NCBI GenBank assembly: GCA_965603365.1
Contig: CBFDCR010000127.1
Location: forward strand, 1-7,673
Direction: 5' to 3'
DNA length: 7,673 nucleotides
DNA from: JAHELQ01 sp965603365
GTDB taxonomy: Bacteria; Acidobacteriota; Aminicenantia; UBA2199
The notes under the pieces are model-generated. The model was not told the origin of the DNA. It saw only the letters and a list, made by a program, of their open reading frames with translations, and searched no databases. The position numbers and the translations under genes were made by a program. Positions 1-7,031 of the stretch are shown here, one piece after another; the stretch's first letter is position 1; every line of letters starts with the position of its first letter.

Positions 1-18
1 CCCCCCCCCCCCCCCCCC
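1..18. repeat. Poly-C homopolymer tract at window edge
   Basis: Eighteen consecutive C residues open the window, so the true length may be greater. On the minus strand this is a poly-G tract that starts 25 bases after the stop of the small gene at 44-256. It is preceded there by a G-rich stretch containing a 5-bp inverted repeat (GAGGC at 21-25, GCCTC at 35-39). No T run follows, so it is not an intrinsic terminator. Such a tract could slip during replication, could form a G-quadruplex, or could be an assembly or sequencing artefact. Confidence 0.85.
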
Positions 19-43
19 AAGAGGCCCCGCCCCTGCCTCCATC

Positions 44-256
44 TCAACCGCCGCCCGGGTCGCCCTGGGCCCTGGGTTTGTCCATGCAAACAAACTCGGA
101 ATAGCCTACCGAGATGTTGTCACCGGCGCTGATTCTTTGCAATTGCTCCAGGGCCAGGATGGCCGCGCCTTTTTGTTGATCCGGCGGCGCCTGGTCCAGG
201 TACCCCCTTAACAGGGAGATACACTTTTTCACGTTTTCGCCTTTCAATCTACTCAT
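44..256 (-). CDS. Small protein of unknown function (70 aa)
   Basis: This is a complete small ORF, ATG at 256-254 to TGA at 46-44. I do not recognise a family. An ideal Shine-Dalgarno GGAGG (265-269) lies 8 bases from the ATG, which is the main reason to believe the gene is real. Residues about 1-45 look helical and amphipathic, with a KGENVKKC segment and a leucine/glutamine-rich segment around residues 32-41. The tail (about 45-70) is less structured, contains YSEFVCMD and ends in GDPGGG. There are two cysteines (12 and 57), no signal peptide and no membrane segment, so a cytoplasmic protein is likely. After the stop, the same frame would continue as a glycine-rich stretch into the poly-G tract. 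It lies 258 bp downstream of the hybrid sensor on the same strand and may be read through from it or use its own promoter. Confidence 0.65.
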   Translation of the reverse strand: MSRLKGENVKKCISLLRGYLDQAPPDQQKGAAILALEQLQRISAGDNISVGYSEFVCMDKPRAQGDPGGG

Positions 257-264
257 TTTACTTT

Positions 265-269
265 CCTCC
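265..269 (-). promoter_or_regulatory. Ribosome binding site of the 70-aa gene
   Basis: On the minus strand the sequence reads AAGGAGGAAAGTAAAATG. The GGAGG core has an 8-base spacer to the ATG at 256 and fixes the start of this small gene. Confidence 0.75.
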
Positions 270-283
270 TTATTCTTTTATTT

Positions 284-314
284 ATTTTGTCCGCCCCTGC
301 GCAGGCAACGTCAA
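284..314 (-). promoter_or_regulatory. Possible promoter with internal palindrome
   Basis: On the minus strand a TTGACG box (309-314) is followed, 19 bases on, by CAAAAT (284-289) and an AT-rich leader into the ribosome binding site of the 70-aa gene. The spacer contains a perfect 10-base palindrome, CCTGCGCAGG (296-305), placed where a repressor could occlude RNA polymerase. The -10 match is weak and the spacing long, so this is tentative. Confidence 0.25.
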
Positions 315-399
315 AAGTTAACCGTCAATCACCGACACCCCTATTATGGTATGAAAGGCTCTTGAAATCTAACCCATTGGTTTCAAAATGACGACACAA

Positions 400-462
400 T
401 CGTTCCAAAAAAAAGCAGGGGTATGCCGCGCATGTTTCAACCATACAAATTTCGTTCCAAAA
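400..462. repeat. Direct repeat pair TCGTTCCAAAA
   Basis: The 11-base sequence TCGTTCCAAAA occurs at 400-410 and again at 452-462, 52 bp apart, in the gap between the hybrid sensor stop and the 70-aa gene. The first copy runs into an A8 tract (407-414); the second is followed by a G6 tract (464-469). The spacing is close to five helical turns, compatible with paired sites for a regulator, but no known motif is recognised. Confidence 0.5.
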
Positions 463-514
463 TGGGGGGTAAACCGGGAAAGGGGCTTATATGGCAGCGA
501 TGATGCTGTGGGTT

Positions 515-3500
515 TTACTGCTTGTAGGCGGCCTGGTACTGGGAGGGCAGTTGGTGAAATTTTTCCTTAAAACACCTGGCAAAGTAGGATGAGTTGGAAA
601 AGCCCACCCGGAGGGCCACCTCCAGCACGGTGCCGGAGTCCTGCTTGAGCAATTCCGCCCCCCGCTTGAGGCGGTAGCTGCGGATAAACTCGGTGGGGGT
701 GAGACCGGTCAAGGCCTGTATCTTCCGGTACAGGGTGGTGCGGCCCATGTAGAGCCTTTTACTCAATTGCTCCACGCCGAACTCTTCGTCCGCCAGGTTC
801 TTCTCGATCAGGTCGTTTAATTCCCGGAAAAACTCCCGGTCGATGCCGGTCAACGATGTCTTGACCGGCTCCAGGTTCATCTGCCGGTTGATATTGGCCT
901 GCAACTGGCGGCGCAGTTCGATCAGGTTCTTGATGCGGGCCAGCACTATTTTGGTGTTGAAGGGTTTGGTCACGTAGTCGTCGGCCCCGCTCTCCAATCC
1001 CTGGAGGATGTTCTCCTCCGCGGCCCGGGCGGTTAATAATATGATGGGGATGTGACTGGTGCGGACATCGTGTTTTAACACCCGGCACAACTCATAGCCG
1101 TCCACTTCGGGCATCATGATATCGCTGACAATGAGATCCGGGATGACCTGCCGGGCCGTGTCGATCCCTTCCCGGCCGTCTGCGGCCTCCAATACCTTAT
1201 AATCCGGCACCAGCGCCTCCCGGATGTAGGCCCGCATGTCCGCGCTGTCTTCCACCACCAGGACGATCTCTTTACCCCCGGCAGCCGGTTCGCTCTCCCT
1301 GTCTGCCTCGTCTGCTGCAGCCTCCTCTTCGCCTGCTTCCCCAACCCTTTCCGGCTCCGGGATATCGGCGGGCAGGTCGACGATCTCCTCGGCCGGGAGG
1401 TGACGGCTGCCTGAGGGCAGCCGGATGGTAAAGGTCGTGCCTTCCCCTTCACGGCTCCGGACTTCGATTTTGCCGCGGTGCAGTTCCACCAGCTCTTTGG
1501 CCAGGGCCAGGCCGATGCCGGAGCCCTTTAGGTGAGTCTCGTAACCGGCCTCTGCCTGGTAAAAACGCTCGAACACGTGGGCCAGTTGTTGCGGCGGTAT
1601 CCCGGGACCGGTATCGGCAACCGTAATCTCTAGCCAGCCTTCGGGGAAATACTCTCCTGCTGTGGCCTTTCGTTTTATGGTCACTTTTATCTTCCCGCCG
1701 GGGGGGGTAAACTTGAGGCCGTTGATCAGCAGGTTGCTCAACACGTCCTCCATCTTGCGGGGGTCGATGTAGAGCATCATCTCCGCCGCGTCGTTTTCAC
1801 CCCCGGCCTGGACCACCAGTTCCAGTTCCTTTTGTCTGGCCAGCAGCCGGAACGAGTCGCCGATGCCCCGCACAAACGCGGTTAGGTCGGTCTTTACGGC
1901 CTGGAGTCTCATCTTGCCGCTGTCCAGCCTGGAGAGTTCCAGCAGTTGGTTGATGAGCCGCAGCAGCCGCTGGGCGTTTCGCAGCATCATGGTAAGTTTC
2001 CGTTTCTTCTCCCCCTCCTCTTCGCCGCACTCGGCGATCATCTGCTCCAGCGGGCCGATGAGCAGGGTCAGGGGCGTGCGAAATTCATGGGAGATGTTGG
2101 CAAAGAACCGGGACTTGACCCGGTCCATCTCCCGGAGCTTCTCCGACTGCGCCGCCAACTGCACCGTCCGTTCCCTTACCACCTGCTCCAGCCTCTTCTT
2201 CTCCCGCGCCAGCTTGCCCGAACGCCACCGCACCACCAGGAACACCATAAAGAGCCCCACCAGCCCATAGACCACATAGGCCCACCACGCCCCATACCAC
2301 GGCGGCCGCACCCTGAAGCGAAAGACCGCCTCCTGCCCGGTATTTCCATAGACATTCGTGGCCTGCACCTTGAACGTATAGGTACCGGCACTCAGGTTGG
2401 TGTAATCCGTATGGGCTTCTAAATGCCGGTCGGACCAATCCTCGTCGTAACCTTGAAGCAGATGACGGTATTGGGTCCGGGACTCGGCCTCGAAAAACAG
2501 GGCGGCAAAGTGGAAGCGGAGGTTCCTGTCCCCGTAAGAAAAAACCGGCAAGGCGCTGCCGCCGGGATTGTACAGCCTGGGCTCGCCGTTGACCTCTACC
2601 TCCCGGATAACGGTGGAGAATTTTTGCCGGTAGTCTTTTTTGAGCCCTTTGTCGCAGCGGATGAGACCGTTATTACCGGCTAACCAGATAATATTGCCCC
2701 CCGGGTCCGGGTAGATGGTGTTTACCTGGGAGTCGGACAGCCGGCCAAAGGCGCGTCCGTTTACCGTATAGGTGCCGTCCCGGTTGGCCGCGGCCTGGAA
2801 ATTTCTCAACTCCGAATGGAACCAGATATCTTTGTATTGATCCTCCGCCATACGGAATACCCCACTGCCCTCTTCTCCCCCCGCGAAAGCCGTGCCCAGG
2901 GAGGTTTCGGGAAAAAATCCCCCGCTTTTTTCATCAAAACGGAATAGGCCTCGCCTGGTGGCAAATATCACCCGTCCCGCTGCCCTGAACACGTGTACCT
3001 CACTGAGGGTCAGGTGAAGGAATCGATCATACCTGGTGACCCGGTTGGCTGCCCCCCGCTCCACCCTTAAGACCCCTGCCGTCAGGGTGCCCAGCCACAG
3101 GTCTCCCCGGTTGTCTTCGGCAATGGTGATGATGCTGTCCTTTATTCCTTCATATCTTGGTTCCGGCAGCCAGCGGTCTCGATCCCCCCTGTCCGGGGAC
3201 AGGTACAGCGAGGTCAGGCCTGCCCCCAGGCCCACCCAGATGCGCCGGGGATCGTTGGGGGATGGATACAAGAATTTGGCGGCCATATCGATCACCCTGT
3301 TTACCCTGTTGGTTTCCCCATCTACCCGGAACACACCGTGGGAAGTGGCTGCCAGCACCGAATCGGTGGTTGACACCAGGGACCAGCAGTTGGTCCGGAT
3401 CTCCGCCACAGGCTTAAAAGAGCCGGCAGACAGGCGCGCCAGCACATACAGGCCGTTGGTGGTTCCGGCATAGAGCGCGTCGCCGTGCCTGACCACCGAC

Positions 3501-4555
3501 AGCACCAGTTCGGGCAGGTTTGAGCGCTCGTCATAAAAGGAGAAGGGGGAGACATACTCGATTTTCGCTATTCCCTTTACCAGGGCCAGCCACAGGTTGC
3601 CTTGAAAATCTTCAAACACGTACTTTACGTTGTTTACCGGCAGACCGGCAGAAATGTTGAAAATATGTCTTAACCGTCCCCGGGAATCGATGATCACCAG
3701 GCCGCCCCTGCGGGTGGCCAGGGCAAATTGACCGGCCGAGCGCAGCAGTTGGATGCCGTGACAGAGCTGGTTTTGTTTGATGTATTCGTCCGCCTCCGTG
3801 GCAAAGGGCACGGCTTTGCTGCCGTCATAGAGGTAGAAGCCCTTATCCCGGGTGCCGATCAGGACCCTGTGCCCATCGTATGGGGCCATCATGTACATCT
3901 TTACCGAAGCAAATGTCTCCTCCCCACCGATCAACCGGAGTTTGTTATTCTTCACCTGCATGAGACCGCCCCCCCGCTGGTGGGCATAGAATGTCCCGTT
4001 ACAGGTAAAGGATTCATTAAAACGGTGATCGGGCTGCGGTTCCCAGACCCGCATCTGTTTGGTCCTGGGATTCCAGCGAAACAGGTAGTAGTGGGTGAAG
4101 AAATATATGCCTTCTGCCGTGGCCAGGCTCTTCCACACATTGTTGAAATTTCGTTTGCCTTCATGAACCCGGTCTAACAGGGAGGCGTATTGGAGAGAGC
4201 CGTCGTCCCCGGGAACCAGGAAGCCGATTTCACCATTGCCGCCGATGAAGATGGTGCCGCTCTCATCCAGGGCCATGGACCGGACAGTATAGTTAGGGAT
4301 CTCAATAGCCTCCCACGAGGTGCCGTCAAACTCCATTAAACCGGCGTTGTTGCCGATATACATGACCCCCCGCCTGTCCTGCAAGACACACCAGTTCTGG
4401 GGACTAAAATTATAGTCCTCGGGCCTATAGTTCGTCACATACCGAAATCCCCCACTCCCCCCATCATCCACCCCCAAAACCACCAGGGAGCCCACACACA
4501 ACCACCCCACAACCACCCACACCCAACCCCCGACCTTCACACTACCCCCCATCAT
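515..4555 (-). CDS. HTCS-type hybrid sensor kinase / AraC response regulator
   Basis: This 1346-residue one-protein two-component system senses a ligand in the periplasm and regulates transcription directly. In order: a signal peptide (about 1-30); 14 propeller-type repeats (about 50-640) of the form DRRGVMYIGNNAGLMEFDG, enough for two seven-bladed propellers; a Y_Y_Y domain (about 655-750); one membrane helix (about 757-775); a coiled-coil linker; HisKA with phospho-His823 (ISHEFRTPL); HATPase_c (N-box Asn945, DTGPGIP 981-987, FERFYQ 995-1000, GSGIGLAL 1011-1018); a Glu/Ala-rich acidic linker (1055-1094); a receiver with Asp1103, phospho-Asp1145, Thr1175 and Lys1197; and a C-terminal AraC domain (about 1240-1346). 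All catalytic residues are present, and the length is normal for the family. The ligand cannot be read from sequence. The start is uncertain: ATG 4555 has no good Shine-Dalgarno, while GTG at 4540, preceded by a G6 run, would also give a sound signal peptide. Confidence 0.95.
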   Translation of the reverse strand: MMGGSVKVGGWVWVVVGWLCVGSLVVLGVDDGGSGGFRYVTNYRPEDYNFSPQNWCVLQDRRGVMYIGNNAGLMEFDGTSWEAIEIPNYTVRSMALDESGTIFIGGNGEIGFLVPGDDGSLQYASLLDRVHEGKRNFNNVWKSLATAEGIYFFTHYYLFRWNPRTKQMRVWEPQPDHRFNESFTCNGTFYAHQRGGGLMQVKNNKLRLIGGEETFASVKMYMMAPYDGHRVLIGTRDKGFYLYDGSKAVPFATEADEYIKQNQLCHGIQLLRSAGQFALATRRGGLVIIDSRGRLRHIFNISAGLPVNNVKYVFEDFQGNLWLALVKGIAKIEYVSPFSFYDERSNLPELVLSVVRHGDALYAGTTNGLYVLARLSAGSFKPVAEIRTNCWSLVSTTDSVLAATSHGVFRVDGETNRVNRVIDMAAKFLYPSPNDPRRIWVGLGAGLTSLYLSPDRGDRDRWLPEPRYEGIKDSIITIAEDNRGDLWLGTLTAGVLRVERGAANRVTRYDRFLHLTLSEVHVFRAAGRVIFATRRGLFRFDEKSGGFFPETSLGTAFAGGEEGSGVFRMAEDQYKDIWFHSELRNFQAAANRDGTYTVNGRAFGRLSDSQVNTIYPDPGGNIIWLAGNNGLIRCDKGLKKDYRQKFSTVIREVEVNGEPRLYNPGGSALPVFSYGDRNLRFHFAALFFEAESRTQYRHLLQGYDEDWSDRHLEAHTDYTNLSAGTYTFKVQATNVYGNTGQEAVFRFRVRPPWYGAWWAYVVYGLVGLFMVFLVVRWRSGKLAREKKRLEQVVRERTVQLAAQSEKLREMDRVKSRFFANISHEFRTPLTLLIGPLEQMIAECGEEEGEKKRKLTMMLRNAQRLLRLINQLLELSRLDSGKMRLQAVKTDLTAFVRGIGDSFRLLARQKELELVVQAGGENDAAEMMLYIDPRKMEDVLSNLLINGLKFTPPGGKIKVTIKRKATAGEYFPEGWLEITVADTGPGIPPQQLAHVFERFYQAEAGYETHLKGSGIGLALAKELVELHRGKIEVRSREGEGTTFTIRLPSGSRHLPAEEIVDLPADIPEPERVGEAGEEEAAADEADRESEPAAGGKEIVLVVEDSADMRAYIREALVPDYKVLEAADGREGIDTARQVIPDLIVSDIMMPEVDGYELCRVLKHDVRTSHIPIILLTARAAEENILQGLESGADDYVTKPFNTKIVLARIKNLIELRRQLQANINRQMNLEPVKTSLTGIDREFFRELNDLIEKNLADEEFGVEQLSKRLYMGRTTLYRKIQALTGLTPTEFIRSYRLKRGAELLKQDSGTVLEVALRVGFSNSSYFARCFKEKFHQLPSQYQAAYKQ
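1700..1707 (-). repeat. C8 tract (coding strand) inside the sensor ATPase domain
   Basis: Eight consecutive G residues on the plus strand encode the ThrProProGly segment just after the N-box Asn945 of the sensor kinase. Gain or loss of one base would frameshift the ATPase domain and remove the receiver and DNA-binding domains. The frame is intact here. Confidence 0.8.
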
Positions 4556-4590
4556 CCCACAACATCCAACCCATCACCCACATCCCTACT
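4446..4590 (-). other. G/T-rich coding-strand tract over the sensor start
   Basis: Over about 145 bases the plus strand is almost only C, A and T, with G confined to a few positions (4485-4490 region and 4532). The coding strand is therefore nearly free of C. It contains more than ten runs of three or more G, including G6 at 4545-4550 and 4457-4462 and G5 at 4527-4531, 4471-4475 and 4449-4453. The tract covers the end of the intergenic gap, the start codon and the codons for the signal peptide, written mainly as GTG, GGG, TGG and TTG. It also marks the change from AT-rich DNA upstream to GC-rich DNA downstream. Confidence 0.8.
4505..4531 (-). promoter_or_regulatory. Candidate G-quadruplex in sensor signal-peptide codons
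   Basis: Read on the coding strand, G5 (4531-4527), G3 (4524-4522), G3 (4518-4516) and G4 (4508-4505) are separated by loops of 2, 3 and 7 bases, which fits the canonical G3+N1-7 quadruplex pattern. It lies about 25-50 bases inside the gene and would form in the mRNA as well as the DNA. Formation in the cell is inferred only. Confidence 0.45.
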
Positions 4591-5356
4591 GATTATCATC
4601 CCCCACATTCACATTAATATTTTTAGGCGGATTTTCGGCAATTTTTTTATTGGTAGGGTATTTTAATGTCCATTCTTTATTATTCTTATCCAGAGACAGT
4701 TTGAATTGATAACTTTTAAAACCATCTATATTAGCCTTCATACTCAATCTAAGAGCGAAAGAACATCTTCTTCTAATCCCATTTTTTTTACCTTCTGTTG
4801 TCCAGACATCTAGAGATTTTAGTCCATTAAGGCTAAATGTCTCTTCTTGTGTTCGCTCTAAATTTTTAAAAAAAGGTTGTCCATTTTTTCTCCCATGAAC
4901 ATAATGGTGTGGATTAATATCAGAAAAATTGTTTTTGATGATATTGGAGTTATTGCCGTCCAATTTATCCTCTCCAATTTTGATATAAATCTTCTTGGGT
5001 ATGGAAGTGCCAGAAGGAGTAGGAAGTTGTAGCGCCCATGCTAGTGTTACGTTAGGCTTGTCTTTAATTATAGATAGTTCTATCGGCCAATCTTTTATTT
5101 TTTCGTTTTCCTTCATTAACAATTTGAGAGTGAAAGAACAATTCTGTATGTGACGGTCTTTTATCGCTATTGCTGAAATATATAAATCTTCCACGTTGTC
5201 GTTACTTTTAAATATCTTTTTGCCTTGTGGCGGTATAATCTTTAAAGGGTAACCTGTATTTGTTTTCGCTAGAACTACAACCTTAAAGTTTTTTTGGTTA
5301 TCTCTAACTTTCGGGAAGATGTTTTTGACTATGATGAAATCATCTTTGCTTGCCAT
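4586..5356 (-). CDS. Tandem-duplicated protein of unknown family (256 aa)
   Basis: The family is not recognised. ATG at 5356 has a strong Shine-Dalgarno (GGAGG, 5363-5367, 6-base spacer); the stop is TAG at 4588-4586. The protein is two copies of one domain of about 125 residues. IVKNIF (9-14) matches IIKNNF (139-144); GYP (35-37) matches GQP (159-161); Phe49 matches Phe174; CSFTLKLLMKEN (73-84) matches CSFALRLSMKAN (198-209); IYIKIGED (123-130) matches INVNVGDD (247-254). The alternating hydrophobic pattern suggests a beta-rich fold. No signal peptide, membrane segment or known catalytic motif is seen, so it is probably cytoplasmic, or exported by a leaderless route. It is lysine- and asparagine-rich and AT-rich, unlike the sensor gene 30 bp downstream. 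It lies 64 bp after the transglutaminase-like gene with no terminator between, so co-transcription is likely. Its role could be a binding or structural partner; this is inference. Confidence 0.9.
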   Translation of the reverse strand: MASKDDFIIVKNIFPKVRDNQKNFKVVVLAKTNTGYPLKIIPPQGKKIFKSNDNVEDLYISAIAIKDRHIQNCSFTLKLLMKENEKIKDWPIELSIIKDKPNVTLAWALQLPTPSGTSIPKKIYIKIGEDKLDGNNSNIIKNNFSDINPHHYVHGRKNGQPFFKNLERTQEETFSLNGLKSLDVWTTEGKKNGIRRRCSFALRLSMKANIDGFKSYQFKLSLDKNNKEWTLKYPTNKKIAENPPKNINVNVGDDNQ

Positions 5357-5420
5357 TTTTTACCTCCAAAATGTTTTTTTATATTTTATCTTAATGTTTA
5401 GCGATTATCTTACAGATCTT

Positions 5421-7031
5421 TTATTTCTCCGGCATTTTTTCACTAATGATGTTAAAGCGGAAGGTTCTAGGATAATCTGATATTGGCTCCTTTATCAGTC
5501 TTATTTTGTACTCTTCCCACGGGATATTTGCCATAATATAGACAGGTTGAGGCGATTGGACCGGGCAATCACTGTCGCACGCATAATAAAATGTGGGATC
5601 GAAAATTTTGTCGCCGATGCTGCCAAATGCATGAAATCTTAAGTTGTCATATGTACACCCCCAGTCAACCCCAACCGGTATGATACAGTTCAGTTCATAG
5701 TTTTTGTCGTCTTTTTCAAGCTCTAATAGTCTGTAATTTGTACCACAACCTAAAACATTGGAAAAGGTAACCAACGCTTTACCCATGACTGCACAGTTGA
5801 CGTTACAAACGTCTGGTATTAAACTCAAAAATTTTCCCAGGCGGAAGCCACCTGCTCCTGGACTTTTTATAAATTGGTTGTCATCGGCTTCATCATACTT
5901 ACTGCCAACATGATGGTAGAGGTAGTGGGTTATTTTGGACGCAGCGCCTTCGGGGGTGGTTTCGCCGTGTGCCCAGGTACAGGCCAGGTCCAGCACCTCT
6001 GTCCAGGGTTTTGATTTCTCTGATCTATTCCACGGGGACTGGGGTTGTGTTAAAATAATAAAGATTTTATTTCTCGATTTTCCAGCATAATAAACCTTGT
6101 GGTCATTGTTATGCTGAAAATACCATTCCCATTCCTGGTAAAATGATGTGATCTCGTCCGGGGTAGGCAGGTGGACCTGGAATTGTTCTGCCCCTGATTT
6201 ATAATTCTTAAAAATACAACTTTTATCAAAATAAATCTCTTTTTGAATTATGTCGCCTAATCCTCCTGAACACCTGCGAGCTCCTATATAGGCCATATCT
6301 AAATTTTTTGAGGCGGAAAAGACCGCTTTAATGGTGATACTTCTATTCTTAATATAGGCCGCAGGACAAGACTTCTTGCCTTTTTCCCATTCCAGTACCC
6401 GGGCACCTTTTTGGCAGTTTTGTCTAATATCGATGGCGTCGTAATATCCGCATTTGGGAGTGTGATTGAAAGAGATGCTTTCTAAGCATACCCAGTATTC
6501 CGGTACATGGAATCCTTTAACGTCAAGGTATCCTTCGGGGTGCAGGCCGTCCACGATGTCTTGGCCTACATTGTATTCTCCGAAAGGTTTAAAATCGACA
6601 ACCACGTCGTATCCATATTGATAGAAGCGGGGGTGATCCCATACCGGTATGTAAATGAAGCCTTCACTTCCCAATGGGAGATTGATCTGGCTGATTTCTT
6701 CATAAGCGCAGGTGACATCTTCTAATTTATCTTCATTAGACAAATTTCCGTTTTCATGGTGAATGACATAAAGTCTGGCACCTTTCTCCTGGTTTTTGAG
6801 TATGTTGACGTCGAGGGCAACCCAGACTTCTTCTCTGGGGGAGAAGGTGTCTCTGAAGATGGGATTGCCGGCATCGATTAGTTTTCCGGTGGTGGCATCC
6901 CTGGGTGGGGCCTGGCAGGCTAGTTGTGCTGTGATGTGTTTTTTGTCCTGGGCTGTTAAAAGGCTCTCTCCTGGTAGAATGGGGGTGAGTAGGATGATTA
7001 GAACGGCTAAACCTTTCGTCCACAGTTTCAC
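5421..7031 (-). CDS. Exported transglutaminase-like protein (536 aa)
   Basis: A secreted or periplasmic protein is predicted. The start is GTG at 7031 with GGAGGGG just upstream; the stop is TAA at 5423-5421. Residues 1-27 form a signal peptide (MKLWTKG, then hydrophobic LAVLIILLTPIL, cleavage probably near LTA/Q). Residues about 32-175 are beta-rich and include YDVVVDFKPFGEYNVGQDIVDG-type residues around 141-162, a pattern seen in extracellular Ig-like modules. Residues 180-330 form a second cysteine-rich beta region. Residues 345-480 match a transglutaminase-like core: a helix with TPEGAASKITHYLYHHV (359-375), candidate catalytic Cys413 (VNCAVMGKAL), His467 (RFHAFGS) and Asp478 (FDPTFYY). 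This fold includes cysteine peptidases and protein cross-linking enzymes, so the reaction cannot be fixed. Many cysteines suggest disulfides outside the cytoplasm. It is the first large gene of the probable operon leading to the sensor. Confidence 0.88.
   Translation of the reverse strand: MKLWTKGLAVLIILLTPILPGESLLTAQDKKHITAQLACQAPPRDATTGKLIDAGNPIFRDTFSPREEVWVALDVNILKNQEKGARLYVIHHENGNLSNEDKLEDVTCAYEEISQINLPLGSEGFIYIPVWDHPRFYQYGYDVVVDFKPFGEYNVGQDIVDGLHPEGYLDVKGFHVPEYWVCLESISFNHTPKCGYYDAIDIRQNCQKGARVLEWEKGKKSCPAAYIKNRSITIKAVFSASKNLDMAYIGARRCSGGLGDIIQKEIYFDKSCIFKNYKSGAEQFQVHLPTPDEITSFYQEWEWYFQHNNDHKVYYAGKSRNKIFIILTQPQSPWNRSEKSKPWTEVLDLACTWAHGETTPEGAASKITHYLYHHVGSKYDEADDNQFIKSPGAGGFRLGKFLSLIPDVCNVNCAVMGKALVTFSNVLGCGTNYRLLELEKDDKNYELNCIIPVGVDWGCTYDNLRFHAFGSIGDKIFDPTFYYACDSDCPVQSPQPVYIMANIPWEEYKIRLIKEPISDYPRTFRFNIISEKMPEK

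Noticed and set aside
21..39. GAGGC/GCCTC inverted repeat as a terminator of the small gene
   Set aside because: The stem is only 5 bp and is followed by G residues instead of a T run on the transcribed strand.
388..570. Plus-strand ORF of 60 codons in the gap and over the sensor 3' end
   Set aside because: It has no ribosome binding site, its composition is arbitrary, and it overlaps the conserved C-terminus of the sensor on the other strand.
759..4177. Many open frames on both strands within the sensor gene
   Set aside because: They are antisense or out-of-frame shadows of a GC-rich gene whose own frame shows conserved domains throughout; none has a ribosome binding site or a recognisable product.
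4505..4590. Tandem minisatellite of a GATGGG/TGTGGG unit
   Set aside because: G runs recur at irregular spacing with no constant unit length, so this is biased composition and not a true tandem repeat.
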